A DNA stretch of 64,000 bases from Closterium sp. NIES-65. Taxonomy: Eukaryota; Streptophyta; Zygnematophyceae; Desmidiales; Closteriaceae. The stretch covers positions 1 through 64,000 of the forward strand of contig CANXME010002654.1 of assembly GCA_948144175.1 (NCBI GenBank), in the 5' to 3' direction. A model generated the notes under the pieces. The model made no database searches, had not been told where the DNA came from, and saw only the letters and a program-made list of their open reading frames with translations. Below, one piece after another: positions 1 through 10,459 of the stretch (the first letter of the stretch is position 1; each line of letters opens with the position of its first letter). Position numbers and translations under genes: made by a program.

Positions 1-2430
1 TTCACGACCAGCCTCGCCTTCTCATGCTAGACGGTGTCGTCGATGCAGTACTTCGTCGTCATTCACCACCGGGTTCTTCATGATAATCACCCTCGGCGCC
101 CGTTCGGAATAGCTCCCACGTGCGCCATGTTGATGCGGCTGGGATCTCTTCCTCCATGGCGGCCTTACGGCCTGGCCCTTCCAGCTCGACAGCGCCTCCT
201 TCACCGTATCGTAGAAATATCCCAGCGGTGCTCGGGATCTGCGTGCATATCAAGGTCCAGCTCTGGCAGGTCCTCATTGTCCTCAGCGTCGTCATACGCC
301 AGATCGTCATCGTCCACGTCGTACACCGGCGTCCTCTCCATCATCACTGGCGTCGCTGCCATCAGCATCTGCTTGCACCACGGCCGACACCTCTGCGGAC
401 TTCTCCCCTGTAGTCAGCTCCCCGGCCGACTTCCGGTCGCCGACTGCTCCCTTGGTCGGCTTCGATGCTGCCTGCACCCCTGTGGGCTGCTGCCCTGCCA
501 ATGACGCCGACTTCACCACTGTTGTCTTTACCTCGGACTGCTCTTCTCCTGCTGGCGTCGACTTCAGCCTCACGTTGACTTCCTAGACGTCACGTCGGCC
601 ACCGGCGATGCGCTTGGCCAGCGCCACAGGCGATGCCTCAATTCTCCCCTCATCGCCGGAGGCCGACACGGAGTCAGCCCACGCAGGTCGGCCATCAGGG
701 GAGGAGCAGGAGGGGAAGGGGAGGGGGTCATCCTTGACGTCCTCAAGAGCAGGATCACAGACCTTGGCGAGTAGAGGGAGTGTCGCCGTCGAGGTGTCCG
801 TCCCGACGCCGGCTCGTGCTCTGACTTCTACACCTCTAGTGACATGTCCTTGTAAAACCCCACGTCCGACGTGGTGACCACCCTGTTGTCAACAATGTTG
901 AGGAGCTCCCAGCCCTTGCTCTCCTCTGACACGCCGAGGTGAAGGCCCACCTGGCCTTCGGCTTTAGCTCTCCACGTCGCTGCTACTCGGGGACGAGGAA
1001 CTGCGCCATGCAGCTCCACACTCGTGCCAGCGACAAGTCGGGCTTCTTCCCAGTCAGCAGCAGGTATGGCGTCGTCCCTGGCAACACCGTCGACCTCTCC
1101 AGGCAGTTGCGGACCCAGACGGCCTGCCGCAGAGCGAGGTGCCACTAGCATCATCCATGTGCAGCACGCCCATGTGCAGCAGCATCATCAACACCAACTC
1201 CACCACCGTTCTCATCTTTCGCTCCGCCATGCCGTTCTGCTGCGAGGTGTACAGGCAGGTCAGGTCGTGAACGATCCCCTTTCCGTTCACGAAGTCGGTG
1301 AACTGCTTCCAAAGGAACTCCCCTCCTCAATCAGAGCGCGGCATCAACACCGATTTCTTTGTGTGTCGCTCAGCCACCGCCAGCCATTGCACAAACTCCT
1401 GCAGCGCATCCGACTTCTTGGCGACCGGCCTCACCCACATATAGCGGATCTTGCAATCGTTCAGCAATAAGAAGTACAGGCTGCTATCCTTGGCAGCCAC
1501 TCGGAATGGCCCGCATAGGTCGATGTGCACAGCGGCCAGCACGTCGTCAGCGTCGGAGCCTTGGTCGGGGAAGGTGTGTTGTGTCAGCTTCCCGCCGATG
1601 CACGAGATACACGGCGAGTCGGCGCCCAACGCCGACTTGAGGTCTAGCCCAGTGGCGATCTCGTGCTTCACCGAGCTTCGTATGGTGTCCATGCATACAT
1701 GCGCAAGCCTCGCGTGCAGCCTGTCCGCGGTCGACTTTGTCGCCGAGACTATCGCCCACAGGGCCACGACCTCCGTGGTTGGCGATGTCGATTTCGTCGA
1801 GCAGGGGCGCAGGTCAGTGCAAAGGACTCGGCTGGTGTAGGACACCCGACCAAGGACGGCCCACCGCCGAGACGAGCAACATCTCGTTGCCGTCCTCCTG
1901 CAGTTTCACGCCGTTCTCCTTCAGCTAGTCGGCCGAAAACAGGTTCGCTCGCACGCCCGGGACGTAGAGCACGTCAGGGATAAGGACCTGCTTCCGGCCT
2001 CCCCTTGCAGAACGACAGTGCCGCAGCCCTGGACGTCCTGTAGCGCCCATTGAAGTCGCACACGTGCTTGATGTCGCCGCTCGGCTACAAGTTGACGAAG
2101 ACCTCCTTCGTCCCCATCAGGTGATGCCAACAGCCGCTGTCGAGCAGGACTACTGCCGGGTTCCCCTGCACAGCTGCCGCCATCGCCTGGAAGTCCTCGC
2201 TGGCTTCCGGCGCCAACAAGACTGTCGGCTCCACGACCCCGACCAGCGAGCACGACGCCTCCTTGCTGTCTCGCCCCTTGCCGCCAGCAAAAGAGTCGGC
2301 GTCCTTTGTCGAGGTCGACTTGGTCGACTGCTTCTCCTTACGAGGCTTGATTCTGTTCACAGGAATGGAGTGTTGGGCCCGCCCTCGCTTGGGCAACGAC
2401 GACGACTTGTTCGGATGTACAGGAGTAGCA
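1..2430 (-). mobile_element. Copia-A: Copia-type retroelement remnant, protease to integrase
   Basis: Read on the minus strand, the parts come in Copia order. A retroviral-type protease segment with LLDSGCWHHLMG lies near 2,090-2,400. A GAG-pre-integrase segment (LHARLAHV, then CISCIGGKLTQHTF) and the start of the integrase core (HIDLCGPF) lie at 1,327-1,845. The integrase motif YTSQQNGMAERK lies at 1,054-1,290. An acidic linker that normally precedes the reverse transcriptase lies at about 22-573. The reverse transcriptase would be beyond the left edge. The copy is a fossil with several breaks. No LTR was found for it inside the window. Confidence 0.8.
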
Positions 2431-2439
2431 GCCGACCGT

Positions 2440-3210
2440 TCACAGTGGGAGAGCTGCTCGACAGACTTTGTCGAGCTGCAGGGGACCGCTGTGGTGTTGC
2501 TGTCGACCAGGAAGCTTGACAGCTGAAACTAACTGGTCTGGGCGACAGTGGGACGTCGACCAGGACCTACAGCTCGACCAGGACGTCTCCGAAGCATCCC
2601 GTCGACCTGCCGTTCGAGCTGGAGGTCTCCGGAGCATCCCGTCGACCTACAGTTCGACCGGGAGGTCGACTGAGGAGTCCGTCGACCTGACAAGTGAGCA
2701 GAAGTCGACGAGGGGAGCTCGGCGACAACCGCTGACGGTTCTGGTCGACGGAAGGGGTCCGTCGACCAGGGGGGTAGCTCGACGGGAGTTGTGGTCGACC
2801 ATAGGGACCTGGGGGTCGACCAGAAGCAGTGGTGGTCGACCGGAAGCACCTGGTGGTCGTCCGGGTCGACCGGGCAACCTACTCGACGAGTTCTGCGGAG
2901 GCACGCGAACGTCGTCGAGGTCGCGATGGCGAAGGCGACTGCCGGCTGGTATCCAGAAGTCGATGTGGCTCGTCAGGCGCAGACAACAGCCGACAGATGC
3001 CCAACGAGGCAAGTCGGGCCAATTGTCTGCGCGCACCTGCGAGCGTGCGCACTGCTGTGTTCTACGGGGCAACGCTGGACAGCCGCTCCGCTGCAGCGTT
3101 GGCACGCCGTCGACCTGCTCTGTTGGCAGGTTGCCTTTCCGCAGTGCTGGCGCGGCCCCTCTACGCAACGCTGGCAGGCGGTCGACGAGCTGTGCTAGCG
3201 GTCGACCAGG
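2440..3210. repeat. GTCGAC-rich segment
   Basis: The palindromic hexamer gtcgac occurs at least 16 times by eye here, usually inside ggtcgacc or cgtcgacc. It lies between Copia-A (minus) and Copia-B (plus), where the gag of Copia-A would be expected. The overlapping open frames on both strands look like a consequence of the motif's symmetry, not genes. Confidence 0.6.
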
Positions 3211-3302
3211 CTAGCTGCAGGGTTGCTACGTGCCGGATGTAGTCATTCTGACATTGCTTGTTCAATCAGTTCTGTAATTTCGACTTTGGCTAGTGAAAAC
3301 TC

Positions 3303-3995
3303 TTGCCGATTTCTCCCGTGAATGTGCAAGCACTAAGGAACCAAGCAAAGCTAGGATCACCTCTAGTAGTTCGTGCCAACCCCCATAGTCTAGCTCACTA
3401 CCGTTGTAGAGTGACTCCCCGCAATAACTTTGCTGAGTGGTCCTTCAGAATGGAGAACGTATTTGACCACTATGACCTGCTGGAGGTGATGGAAGGAACA
3501 GAGAAGTGCCCCGAAAACGACCCGGAGAAGAGCCCGTTGGTGCGGAAGAGCGCACAAGGCTACCTCCTACTTGGGCAAGCGTTGGGGAGCAGCCAGATAC
3601 GTCACACCAAGCCATTCCAGGTGTGCAGGCCAACCCGATGGCGGTGCTGCTCGACAGCAGGTGCTCCCACCACCTGATGGGGACGAAGTCGGTCTTCGTC
3701 GACATGGGGCCGAGCTATGGGGTGAAGTACGTGCGTGGGTTCAACGGGGCATTGCAGCCTTTCGAGGGTCGCGGAACCGTCGCTTTGCAAGGGGAGGCCG
3801 GGAAGCAGGTCCTCATCTCCGACGTGCTCTATGTTCCGGGCGTACAGGCGAACCTGTTGTTAGCTGGCCAACTGAAGGAGAGCGGAGTGCAGCTACAGGC
3901 GACGGCGACGAGATGCTGCTCATCGCTACAACGGGGCGCCCCTCCCCTGCCCATGGCGCCCACCAGGTGTTGGACAAGGAGGTCGGCTACTGCCA
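3303..3995 (+). mobile_element. Copia-B: gag start and protease fragment of a Copia element
   Basis: The plus strand has a Copia gag-like N-terminal stretch (WSFRMENVFDHYDLLEVMEG) at 3,430-3,500. A protease-type segment with VLLDSRCSHHLMGTKSVFVD and the downstream ISDVLYVPGVQANLL lies at about 3,630-3,880. It is clearly related to the protease of Copia-A but in the opposite orientation, so the two remnants stand head to head. It ends at the CT-rich minisatellite and is a short, broken fossil. Confidence 0.75.
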
Positions 3996-4004
3996 GGCTT
4001 GTTC

Positions 4005-4420
4005 CCCTTGCCCTCTCCGCCTCCCCTTGCCCTATCCGCCTCCCCTTGCCCTCTCCGCCTCCCTTGCCCTCTCCGCCTCCCTTGCCCTCTCCGCCTCCCC
4101 TTGCCGTCTCCGCCTCCCTTGCCCTCTCCGCCTCCCTTTGCTCTCTCCGCCTCCCTTGCCCTCTCCGCCTCCCTTTGCCTCTGCCTCCCCTCTCCCTCTC
4201 CGCCTCCCTTTGCCCTCTCCGCCTCCCCTTGCCCTCTCCGCCTCCCTTTGCCCTCTCCGCCTCCCCTTGCCCTCTCCGCCTCCCTTTGCCCTCTCCGCCT
4301 CCCCTTGCCCTCTCTGCCTCCCCTTGCCCTCTCCGCCTCTCCTTGACCTCTCCGCCTCCCCTTGCCCTCTCCCCCTCCCCTTGCCCTCTCCCCCCCTTTG
4401 CCCTCGCTCCCTCCCCTTGT
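4005..4420. repeat. CT-rich minisatellite, 18/19-bp unit
   Basis: About 22 units of the type cttgccctctccgcctccc alternate between 18 and 19 bp. Because unit length varies, long Leu/Pro/Ser-rich frames open on the plus strand and Arg/Gly/Glu-rich frames on the minus strand. None resembles a protein family. Confidence 0.9.
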
Positions 4421-4439
4421 GTGCATCCCATGCCCTCTT

Positions 4440-4625
4440 GTGCACACACGGTGTGAGTGTGGAAGCTAACACCCCAGGCAAGTGCATGCATGGCATGGCA
4501 CGCAGTGTGGAAGCTAACACCCCAAGCTAACACCCCAGGCAGGTGGGTCCACGCTCTAGCTGTAGAGACCTACGGCTACCCGTTGCCTGGGGTGTTAGCT
4601 TACCTTACAGTTGTGTAGCTTACCT
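4440..4625. other. Short unassigned segment with repeated gtgtggaagctaacacccca
   Basis: The phrase gtgtggaagctaacacccca occurs twice (near 4,456 and 4,505), with partial copies after it. No coding feature is recognised. Confidence 0.5.
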
Positions 4626-4690
4626 CAGCAGTGTGTATCACCGTGTGTGCATCACCGTGTGTGCATCACCGTGCGTGCATCATCGTGCGT
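4625..4690. repeat. Five copies of a 14-bp minisatellite, left edge of Gypsy-A
   Basis: Units of gtgtgcatcaccgt end directly at the first repeat block of Gypsy-A. The same unit forms the large array that begins right after the element at 12,678. This suggests the element was inserted into, or carries, this array. Confidence 0.7.
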
Positions 4691-4871
4691 GCTCTCGGAA
4701 ATCTCTTGGCTCCCCTGCCTCTCTGTTACCCACTCTGCCATGCTCGTCTTGCTCTGTTGCTCTGCAGTGCTCCTGTCTGTTCTGGACACGGTGCTTGATG
4801 CTTTCTCTGCCCCTCTTCTGGCTCATGCTTGCCTTGCCTCCTTGTTCGGGGCTCTGCTTGATCCAGCATGG

Positions 4872-5516
4872 CATCCAGAAAACCTCACTAACCCATCTAG
4901 GCCGACTAGCTGGCTCCTGCTATTCTTGATTCTACCCGTGTTGGTTTAAAAGGATTACATTGAGAAAAAGCAGGAAACATACAACGAAGCACCTAGCACT
5001 AGGGCTCAGTAGCTCTATGTACAAGATGAGATTGACTGCCCTAGCCTAGTGCTTCAGCGGAAAGGGACAGACAGAGATCATGCGTGAGCGAGGCTCGGGC
5101 TTCCCGAGTCGTATGTACAAGCCGCTGGCGGTTTGGGGCTGCATGTGGTTTGGCACCAGAAACTGTGCCAGCTGCCCGGTTTTCTCGCATGTGCACTTGC
5201 AGCCCTCGCCACTGTCGGCCGTGCTGCTCGTATCCTCGTTAGCAGCGCTCGCCCTGCCACAGCACAGAATAGCATTCATACAAAGAAAACACGCAAACCC
5301 CCCCCCAAAACCCTCTCCCGACATTCACTTGCTCAAGGCTCGTCCTCGCTATGGTACAAAAATATGTACACCGCAGCCCGTTCGTGTGCTGCTCCTTGTT
5401 CCGCTTACACTTGCCCCAATGAAACCCATCTCACTGATTTGTCATGCACACGCCTTATGCCACAGCTGCTGTCTCGGCATAATGTTGCCCTCCATGGTCT
5501 ACATAATACCGCCGAC
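4872..5516 (-). repeat. Gypsy-A terminal repeat block Y, left copy
   Basis: It begins cagaaaacctcactaaccc and ends near ctacataatacc. It is nearly identical to 12,031-12,677. Together with block X it probably forms the 3' LTR of Gypsy-A. The precise LTR ends are uncertain because X and the 14-bp array lie differently at the two ends. Confidence 0.75.
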
Positions 5517-5519
5517 AGC

Positions 5520-5698
5520 TGTCGGAAATCTCTTGCTCCCCCTGCCTCTCTGTTACCCACTCTGCCATGCTCATCTTGCTCTGTTGCTCATGCATGCTCC
5601 TGTCTGTTCTGGACACGGTGCCTGATGCTTTCTCTGCCCCTCTTCTGGCTCATGCTTGCCTTGCCTCCTTGTTCGGGCTCTGCTTGATCCAGCATGGC
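5520..5698 (-). repeat. Block X, second copy, adjoining the Gypsy-A coding region
   Basis: About 180 bp from tcggaaatctcttg to gatccagcatggc; it repeats 4,690-4,868. Read on the minus strand it starts with TG directly after a purine-rich tract, as the start of a 3' LTR would. Confidence 0.65.
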
Positions 5699-5724
5699 CA
5701 CTCACTTGCCCCCTTTGGAGCTGG

Positions 5725-7000
5725 CTACGGCTCCTGCATGCCCAGCTCCAGACTTCCGAGCTCCTGGTGCGAGCTCGGGCGGTGTTCGTGGCATGATCCC
5801 TGACACCGTCGCCCTTGCTGATTCTCCAGCACTACGACTCCAGACTCCTTGGCTTCCACCACCTTCCACCGTTCTTCGCTCAGACCGCGGTCCAGGACAG
5901 TCTGCCGCGCCGTGCGATGATACACCTCTTGCCCCTGCTGCAACTGCTCTACCCCCGGGCGTGCGTTGTCCCCCAACCGCTCCTGGTACCTGTGTGCATC
6001 GCGCAGCTGTGCCACGTGGAGATTTTCCATGGCCGATGGCAGGAGTGCCCGCAGATAGTCCCCTCGCACCTTCGCCAGAGCGGCCCACAGCTCGGGTGCA
6101 CCTGCTGTCACGACGTCAGTGAGCACCCTTGGAGCTCCCACTGGCAGTATGGGCTCCCGCCCATACAACAGGTAATAGGGGGAGGCGTCTCGTAGTGCCG
6201 CTTGCTTGCTGAAACGGTACCCAGCCGCCACCCAGTGCAGATCCTCGTCCCATGTGCGCCGGTGGGGCCTCCCCATATGCCCTCAGGCCGCGCTTGAGGG
6301 TCTGCACCATCCGTTTGGTGAGCCCGTCAGCCTGAGGATGGTAAGCGGGAGGTCCTGCGATTCGTGATCCCAATTGCGGTCAAGGCTCTGTCGATTCTCC
6401 GCGGAACTCTGTGCCTTGATCGGTGAGCACCTCCCAACATGCTCCCATCCGAGTGAGGACCTGCTCTGTGAACGCCTCTGTCACCAGGGCCGCGCTCTTA
6501 CTGCTGAGGGCCCGTACCTCCACCCACTTGCTGACGTGCTCGATCATTACCAGTATGTACTTCTTGCCACGGCGGCTCAAGGGTAGCTCCCCCGCCATGT
6601 CGAGGGACCATCTGTATCCTAGTCCGCGGATGGGTAGGGATTGCAGCTGCTGCTGGCTGCGCTCCAGCTTGGGCTCGGTTGCGGTCACAAGCCTCACACT
6701 GCCCCACATGCTCCCGAATCTTGCCGCGCCATGCCTGCCCACCACCACCCTGTGTTGACCAGCTGGGTAGTCCTGATATGCCCGAAGTGGCCCAACTGCT
6801 GATGCACCTCGGCGAATGATGCCCTCAGCGCTCTGCTGGCGGCGGAACTAGCTTCCATCCCTCCCTCGTTCTCAGCTGGACCTGCCCCGCGTACCACCTG
6901 TAGTGCTGCCCTTCGTGCTCGTGCTCTTTCTGAGGCTGGTTCTTCCGCTTTGGTCTCCCCTCTGAGCCACCTGAGCGTCTCCTCGTCCAGCCAGATGTCT
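5725..7000 (-). mobile_element. Gypsy-A integrase region
   Basis: Minus-strand segments give, in order, a zinc-binding-like stretch (VHQQLGHFGHIRTTQLV), the catalytic core start (YRWSLDMAGELPLSRRGKKY), DQGTEF, and YHPQADGLTKRMVQTLKRGL. A C-terminal part follows with YYLLYGREPILP and WKVVEAKESGVVVLENQ. These are the usual landmarks of a Gypsy integrase, which would join element DNA to the host chromosome. The region is broken in places. Confidence 0.8.
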
Positions 7001-7049
7001 GGCGCCCCCCGCTGCTCCTCCTGGCGCTCCCCTTGCCTCTCTGCCTCTC

Positions 7050-7560
7050 TCGTCAACGCCACCAGGCTCGCCACCGGCTCTGCGGGTGGAGGGTTGCGAG
7101 ACAGCCCGTCGACGTGCTGCAGCGTACGGCCTGGCCTCTGTTTGACCACGAAGTCGGACTCCTGGAGCCTCATTGCCCATCGTGCATTCCGCCCGGTCAG
7201 GGTGTGGTTGGTCATGAGCCATAGAAGTGGCTGGTGGTCAGTAACCAGTGTGAACTCGCGTCCTTGCAGGTAGGACTCGGAAATGCGTCACTACCCACAC
7301 CGCCCGCTAGCCCCTCGCCTTTGTAAGAGCTGTAGTTTGCTTCTGCCGCGTTGCAGCTGCGGCTGGCGAACGCCACCACCCTTTCTCCTTCCTCCCTTGC
7401 TGGCAGAGCACTGCCCCCATGCCTGCGCTGCTCCAGTCCAAGTAGAGAGTGAACCTACCCTCTGGTTTCGGCAGCAGCAGCACAGGCCCTGACTTTACCG
7501 CGTCCAGCAGATCCTGTAATGCCCCTGCTCCGTTGCCCCCCATTTCCACGCCACATCTTC
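7050..7560 (-). mobile_element. Gypsy-A RNase H region
   Basis: The segment FTLYLDWSSAGMGAVLCQQG matches the start of Gypsy RNase H. Further on, TLTGRNARWAMRLQESDF and TLQHVDGLSRNPP match its C-terminal part, which leads to the integrase. It lies directly after the reverse transcriptase, as expected. Confidence 0.75.
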
Positions 7561-7810
7561 CCTTAGAGCTGATTAAAGCTGGCGGCCCGCTTGCTGAAGT
7601 TGGGCACGAATTTGCGGTAGTAGTTCAGAAAAGCCCAGGATGGCCCTGAGCGCCGTCCGGGCTCTCGGGCACCGCCAGCTTGTCTAGCACTGCCACCTTC
7701 GCCTGCTGGATCGTCATCTGCCCTCTGCACACCTCAAACCCGAGGTATTGCACCGTCAGTGTCCCGAACCTGCACTTTTTGGGGTGGCAGGTTAGTCCCT
7801 GCTGCTTTGA

Positions 7811-8420
7811 TCACCTCAGCACCTGCCCGACGTCCTTTACGTGCTCCTCCGCGGATGAGCTGTACACCACCACGTCATCGATATAACAGGCTGCGCAGTG
7901 CTGCAAATTCCTCAGCACCCGGTCCATGGCTTTCTCGAAGACTGCAGAGGCGTTCTTCAGGCCGAATGGCATGAAGAGCCATTCGTACAACCCATCTGGC
8001 CCGTGGAATGCGGTTTCCTTCACGTCAGCCTCCGCAATGCGTATCTGGTTAAAAGCCCTGTCGAAGATCTAGCGTGCTGAACACCAGTGCCCCCTGCAGC
8101 TTGTCAAAGATTTCTTCTGGCGTCGGCATGGGTAGCGGTTGGCCACGGTCGGTTTGTTGAGGTCTCGATAGTCTCCACACATCCGGCGCGACAGGATTCC
8201 TCCGGTGAGCTCCTTCCTTGCCGCCACCACGGTTGCGGTTGCGTACTCTCACTCTGAGGGCCTGATGAGGCCCGCCTCCAGTAGCTCACGGCACTTCTCC
8301 ATGCACACCTCCAAATCCCTCGGGCTCATCCTCGGCTTGCGCTGGTACACCGGTATCTCTTCCGTCAGCCTTATCTCCATCTCTCCTCCCTGTACTTGCC
8401 TAGCTCGAGTAGGGTGAAAG
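7811..8420 (-). mobile_element. Gypsy-A reverse transcriptase region
   Basis: Seen on the minus strand are DLEVCMEKCRELLEAGLIRPS, FSTLDLRQGF, EWLFMPFGLKNASAVFEKAM and the catalytic-box segment ACYIDDVVVYS. These are the standard blocks of a Gypsy reverse transcriptase in the right order. The region is a broken fossil. Confidence 0.85.
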
Positions 8421-8717
8421 CAAATGCCTGTCTGTTTTCTTTCAGTATCACCCTCATCTGCTCCTTCAGCTCCCCCGTGAGGCCTTCGTCCACCTCCCAG
8501 TGTACCTCTTGCTCCATCTGCCGCTCTCTCGGTGCTTCGGCTGGGATAGGGTTGTGCTCTGGTCCCCGCGCTATTTCCTTCCTGGCCGCTTCGGATGTCT
8601 CAGCCTGCGCCCTCCTGGTTGCTCCCTCCGCCGCTGGTTTCTTCTCCTGCCGTTCCTTGCTGCATCTCTTCTTCTGGTGGTTCGATCCAGCTTTCTCCTG
8701 CGAGGGCTCCTCCGCTG

Positions 8718-9943
8718 CTAGCCGCGTCTGCTGCGAGGGCTCCTCTGCTGTGGCCGCTCCATCTGAAGTTCCGACAGGATCTGCTCTGCCCTGCGCTGGC
8801 TGGCACCCACCTTCTCCTCTGTGTCACCCCCTGTGCCACCCACTTCTGCCTCCATTTCCAACTGCTTGGATGCCAAATGCATCTGAATCACATGCACCAG
8901 CCAGTGCATTGCCTCCGCATCCATTGCCCTCCCCAGGGCTTCACGCCTCGGCGTCTCTCCCACCTCTGCGGTTGCTGTTGCGTCCGGGAGAAAGCCCATC
9001 GCCAGCTCACGTTCCCTTACCGTCGGCTCCTCCCATAGATCCTTCATGCGGTCATACACCATCCCGGGCCCTGGCAGACCCTCGCTCCAGATGAATCCAT
9101 GTGCCTCTGGGCGTGCCACCAACGTAGGCCACGCTTCTCGAGGTAGCCCTGGCTCGTTACACTGGAACTGACTGGGGTGGTCCGGCTTGAGCACGGGGGC
9201 TGCCAGGCGGTGAGGTTCCAGGATGTCTTCCAGCGGGCGCGGCGCTGGCCTCTCAATTTGTATGAGCTCCCACCTCAGCTTTCCTTCCGACACCCCGTTT
9301 TGCCAATAGCGTCTCACTCGGTGTGAGTAAGATTTTTGCTGGACCGCGTCCCATGCCACCCCTGGCCCCAGTGCAGCTGCCACCACATCCTGCATGCGTC
9401 GCACTGGCTCCCTGCAGTCCGTGGAGAAGTCGGGATTCTCTAGGATGTACAGGTACTCTCCGTGCTGCTGATAGACCAGCTTCATCACCCACAGCAGCTC
9501 CAAAAACAAGGTTGACCTGGGGTCATCCAGCCCCTTGCCCTTTCCGGCTCTCGAGACCCCTTGGCATTCCCACTCGGCCACCAGAAGGTCTACTGTCCCC
9601 CATCGCTTCACATCCTCCGGAGCCACCTCCCTGATGTCGTGTGTCATATCTTCCTCAGCTTCCGCCTCCACTCCTGCCATCATTTGCGTGGGGTAGATTC
9701 CTCTCAGCCTCTTCGCGTGGTGCATGGCCATGCGCCTCACCACTGGGTCGAGTCCACGAGCACCCATTTCTTCACTCTGCACCCTGCCTTGAGCGCCGCC
9801 GCCAGTCCGGTACCGACGCCTCGGAACAATTCCACAATGGTTAGGGGCTTCTGTAGCCTCTCCAGATCCGTCATCCGTGGAGGCAGAGCGAGGGGCCTCT
9901 CTGCATTCTCTGCCTCTGCCCTTCGAGTCTCCTGCTCCAGCAC
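8718..9943 (-). mobile_element. Cytosine-5 DNA methyltransferase-like domain inside Gypsy-A
   Basis: This lies between the protease and the reverse transcriptase of Gypsy-A. An S-adenosylmethionine-binding motif I is recognisable in TIVELFRGVGTGLAAALKAG (about 9,780-9,845). A 354-codon open stretch (8,718-9,782) then gives a motif IV-like block, DLLVAEWECQGVSRAGKGKG followed by LDDPRS (residues 65-90). Next come a motif VI-like LEN (residues 114-116), a motif VIII-like SHRVRRYWQN (153-162), PTLVARPEAHGF (219-230) and RERELAMGF (256-264). This is the motif order of C5 methyltransferases. Such enzymes methylate cytosine in DNA; whether this copy ever did is not shown by sequence. Retrotransposon-borne methyltransferases are known from charophyte algae and dinoflagellates, which makes the reading plausible. 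Confidence 0.78.
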
Positions 9944-10057
9944 GTATTGCCTCCAGGACCAGTCCTCTAGTTGCTCGTCATCTCTGCCATGCGGGCTTGG
10001 AAGGCTCCTCGGGGCTCTCTTTTCACGAAGTGCACCGGCAGAGTACCCACCGGACCG

Positions 10058-10459
10058 TCATCTCGCCAGTACTGCGCACGGTATAGACACTTTCTCCTGC
10101 CAGGTGCAGATGGTGGCGCCGATACGGTACAGCAGCTCCATGCCGATGAGCAGATCGTAATCTTCTGAGGGCGAGATCCCGCAGCGCATCCGGATTCGGC
10201 ATTCGTCTTTCGATCCTGGCCGAAGGATCACTTCCACCGGCATGCGCGTGCACGGCATCCATTTCGGCTCTCCGCCTTCTGCCGTCATTACCAGTATGCC
10301 TCTCGTTATGAGCCTGTTCGGATGATCCAGCTCGAGCCTTTTGGCCAGGTCTTTCCCAAGCAGGATATGGTTTGCTCCGGTGTCGATGATGGCTTGCGCC
10401 ACAGCTAGCTCGCCCACCGTGATGCTCCCTTCTCTATGGTCAGTACCGACGGCTGACAA
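10058..10459 (-). mobile_element. Gypsy-A aspartic protease region
   Basis: The minus-strand frame contains AQAIIDTGANHILLGKDLAK, with the D-T-G active-site triad, and later DYDLLIGMELL, which matches the second conserved block of retropepsins. It sits between the zinc-knuckle gag and the methyltransferase-like domain. Its role would be cleavage of the element polyprotein. Confidence 0.8.

Noticed and set aside
5511-5526. Perfect palindrome ccgacagctgtcgg between blocks Y and X'
   Set aside because: It is short and sits at a repeat junction. I see no context that makes it more than a by-product of the join.
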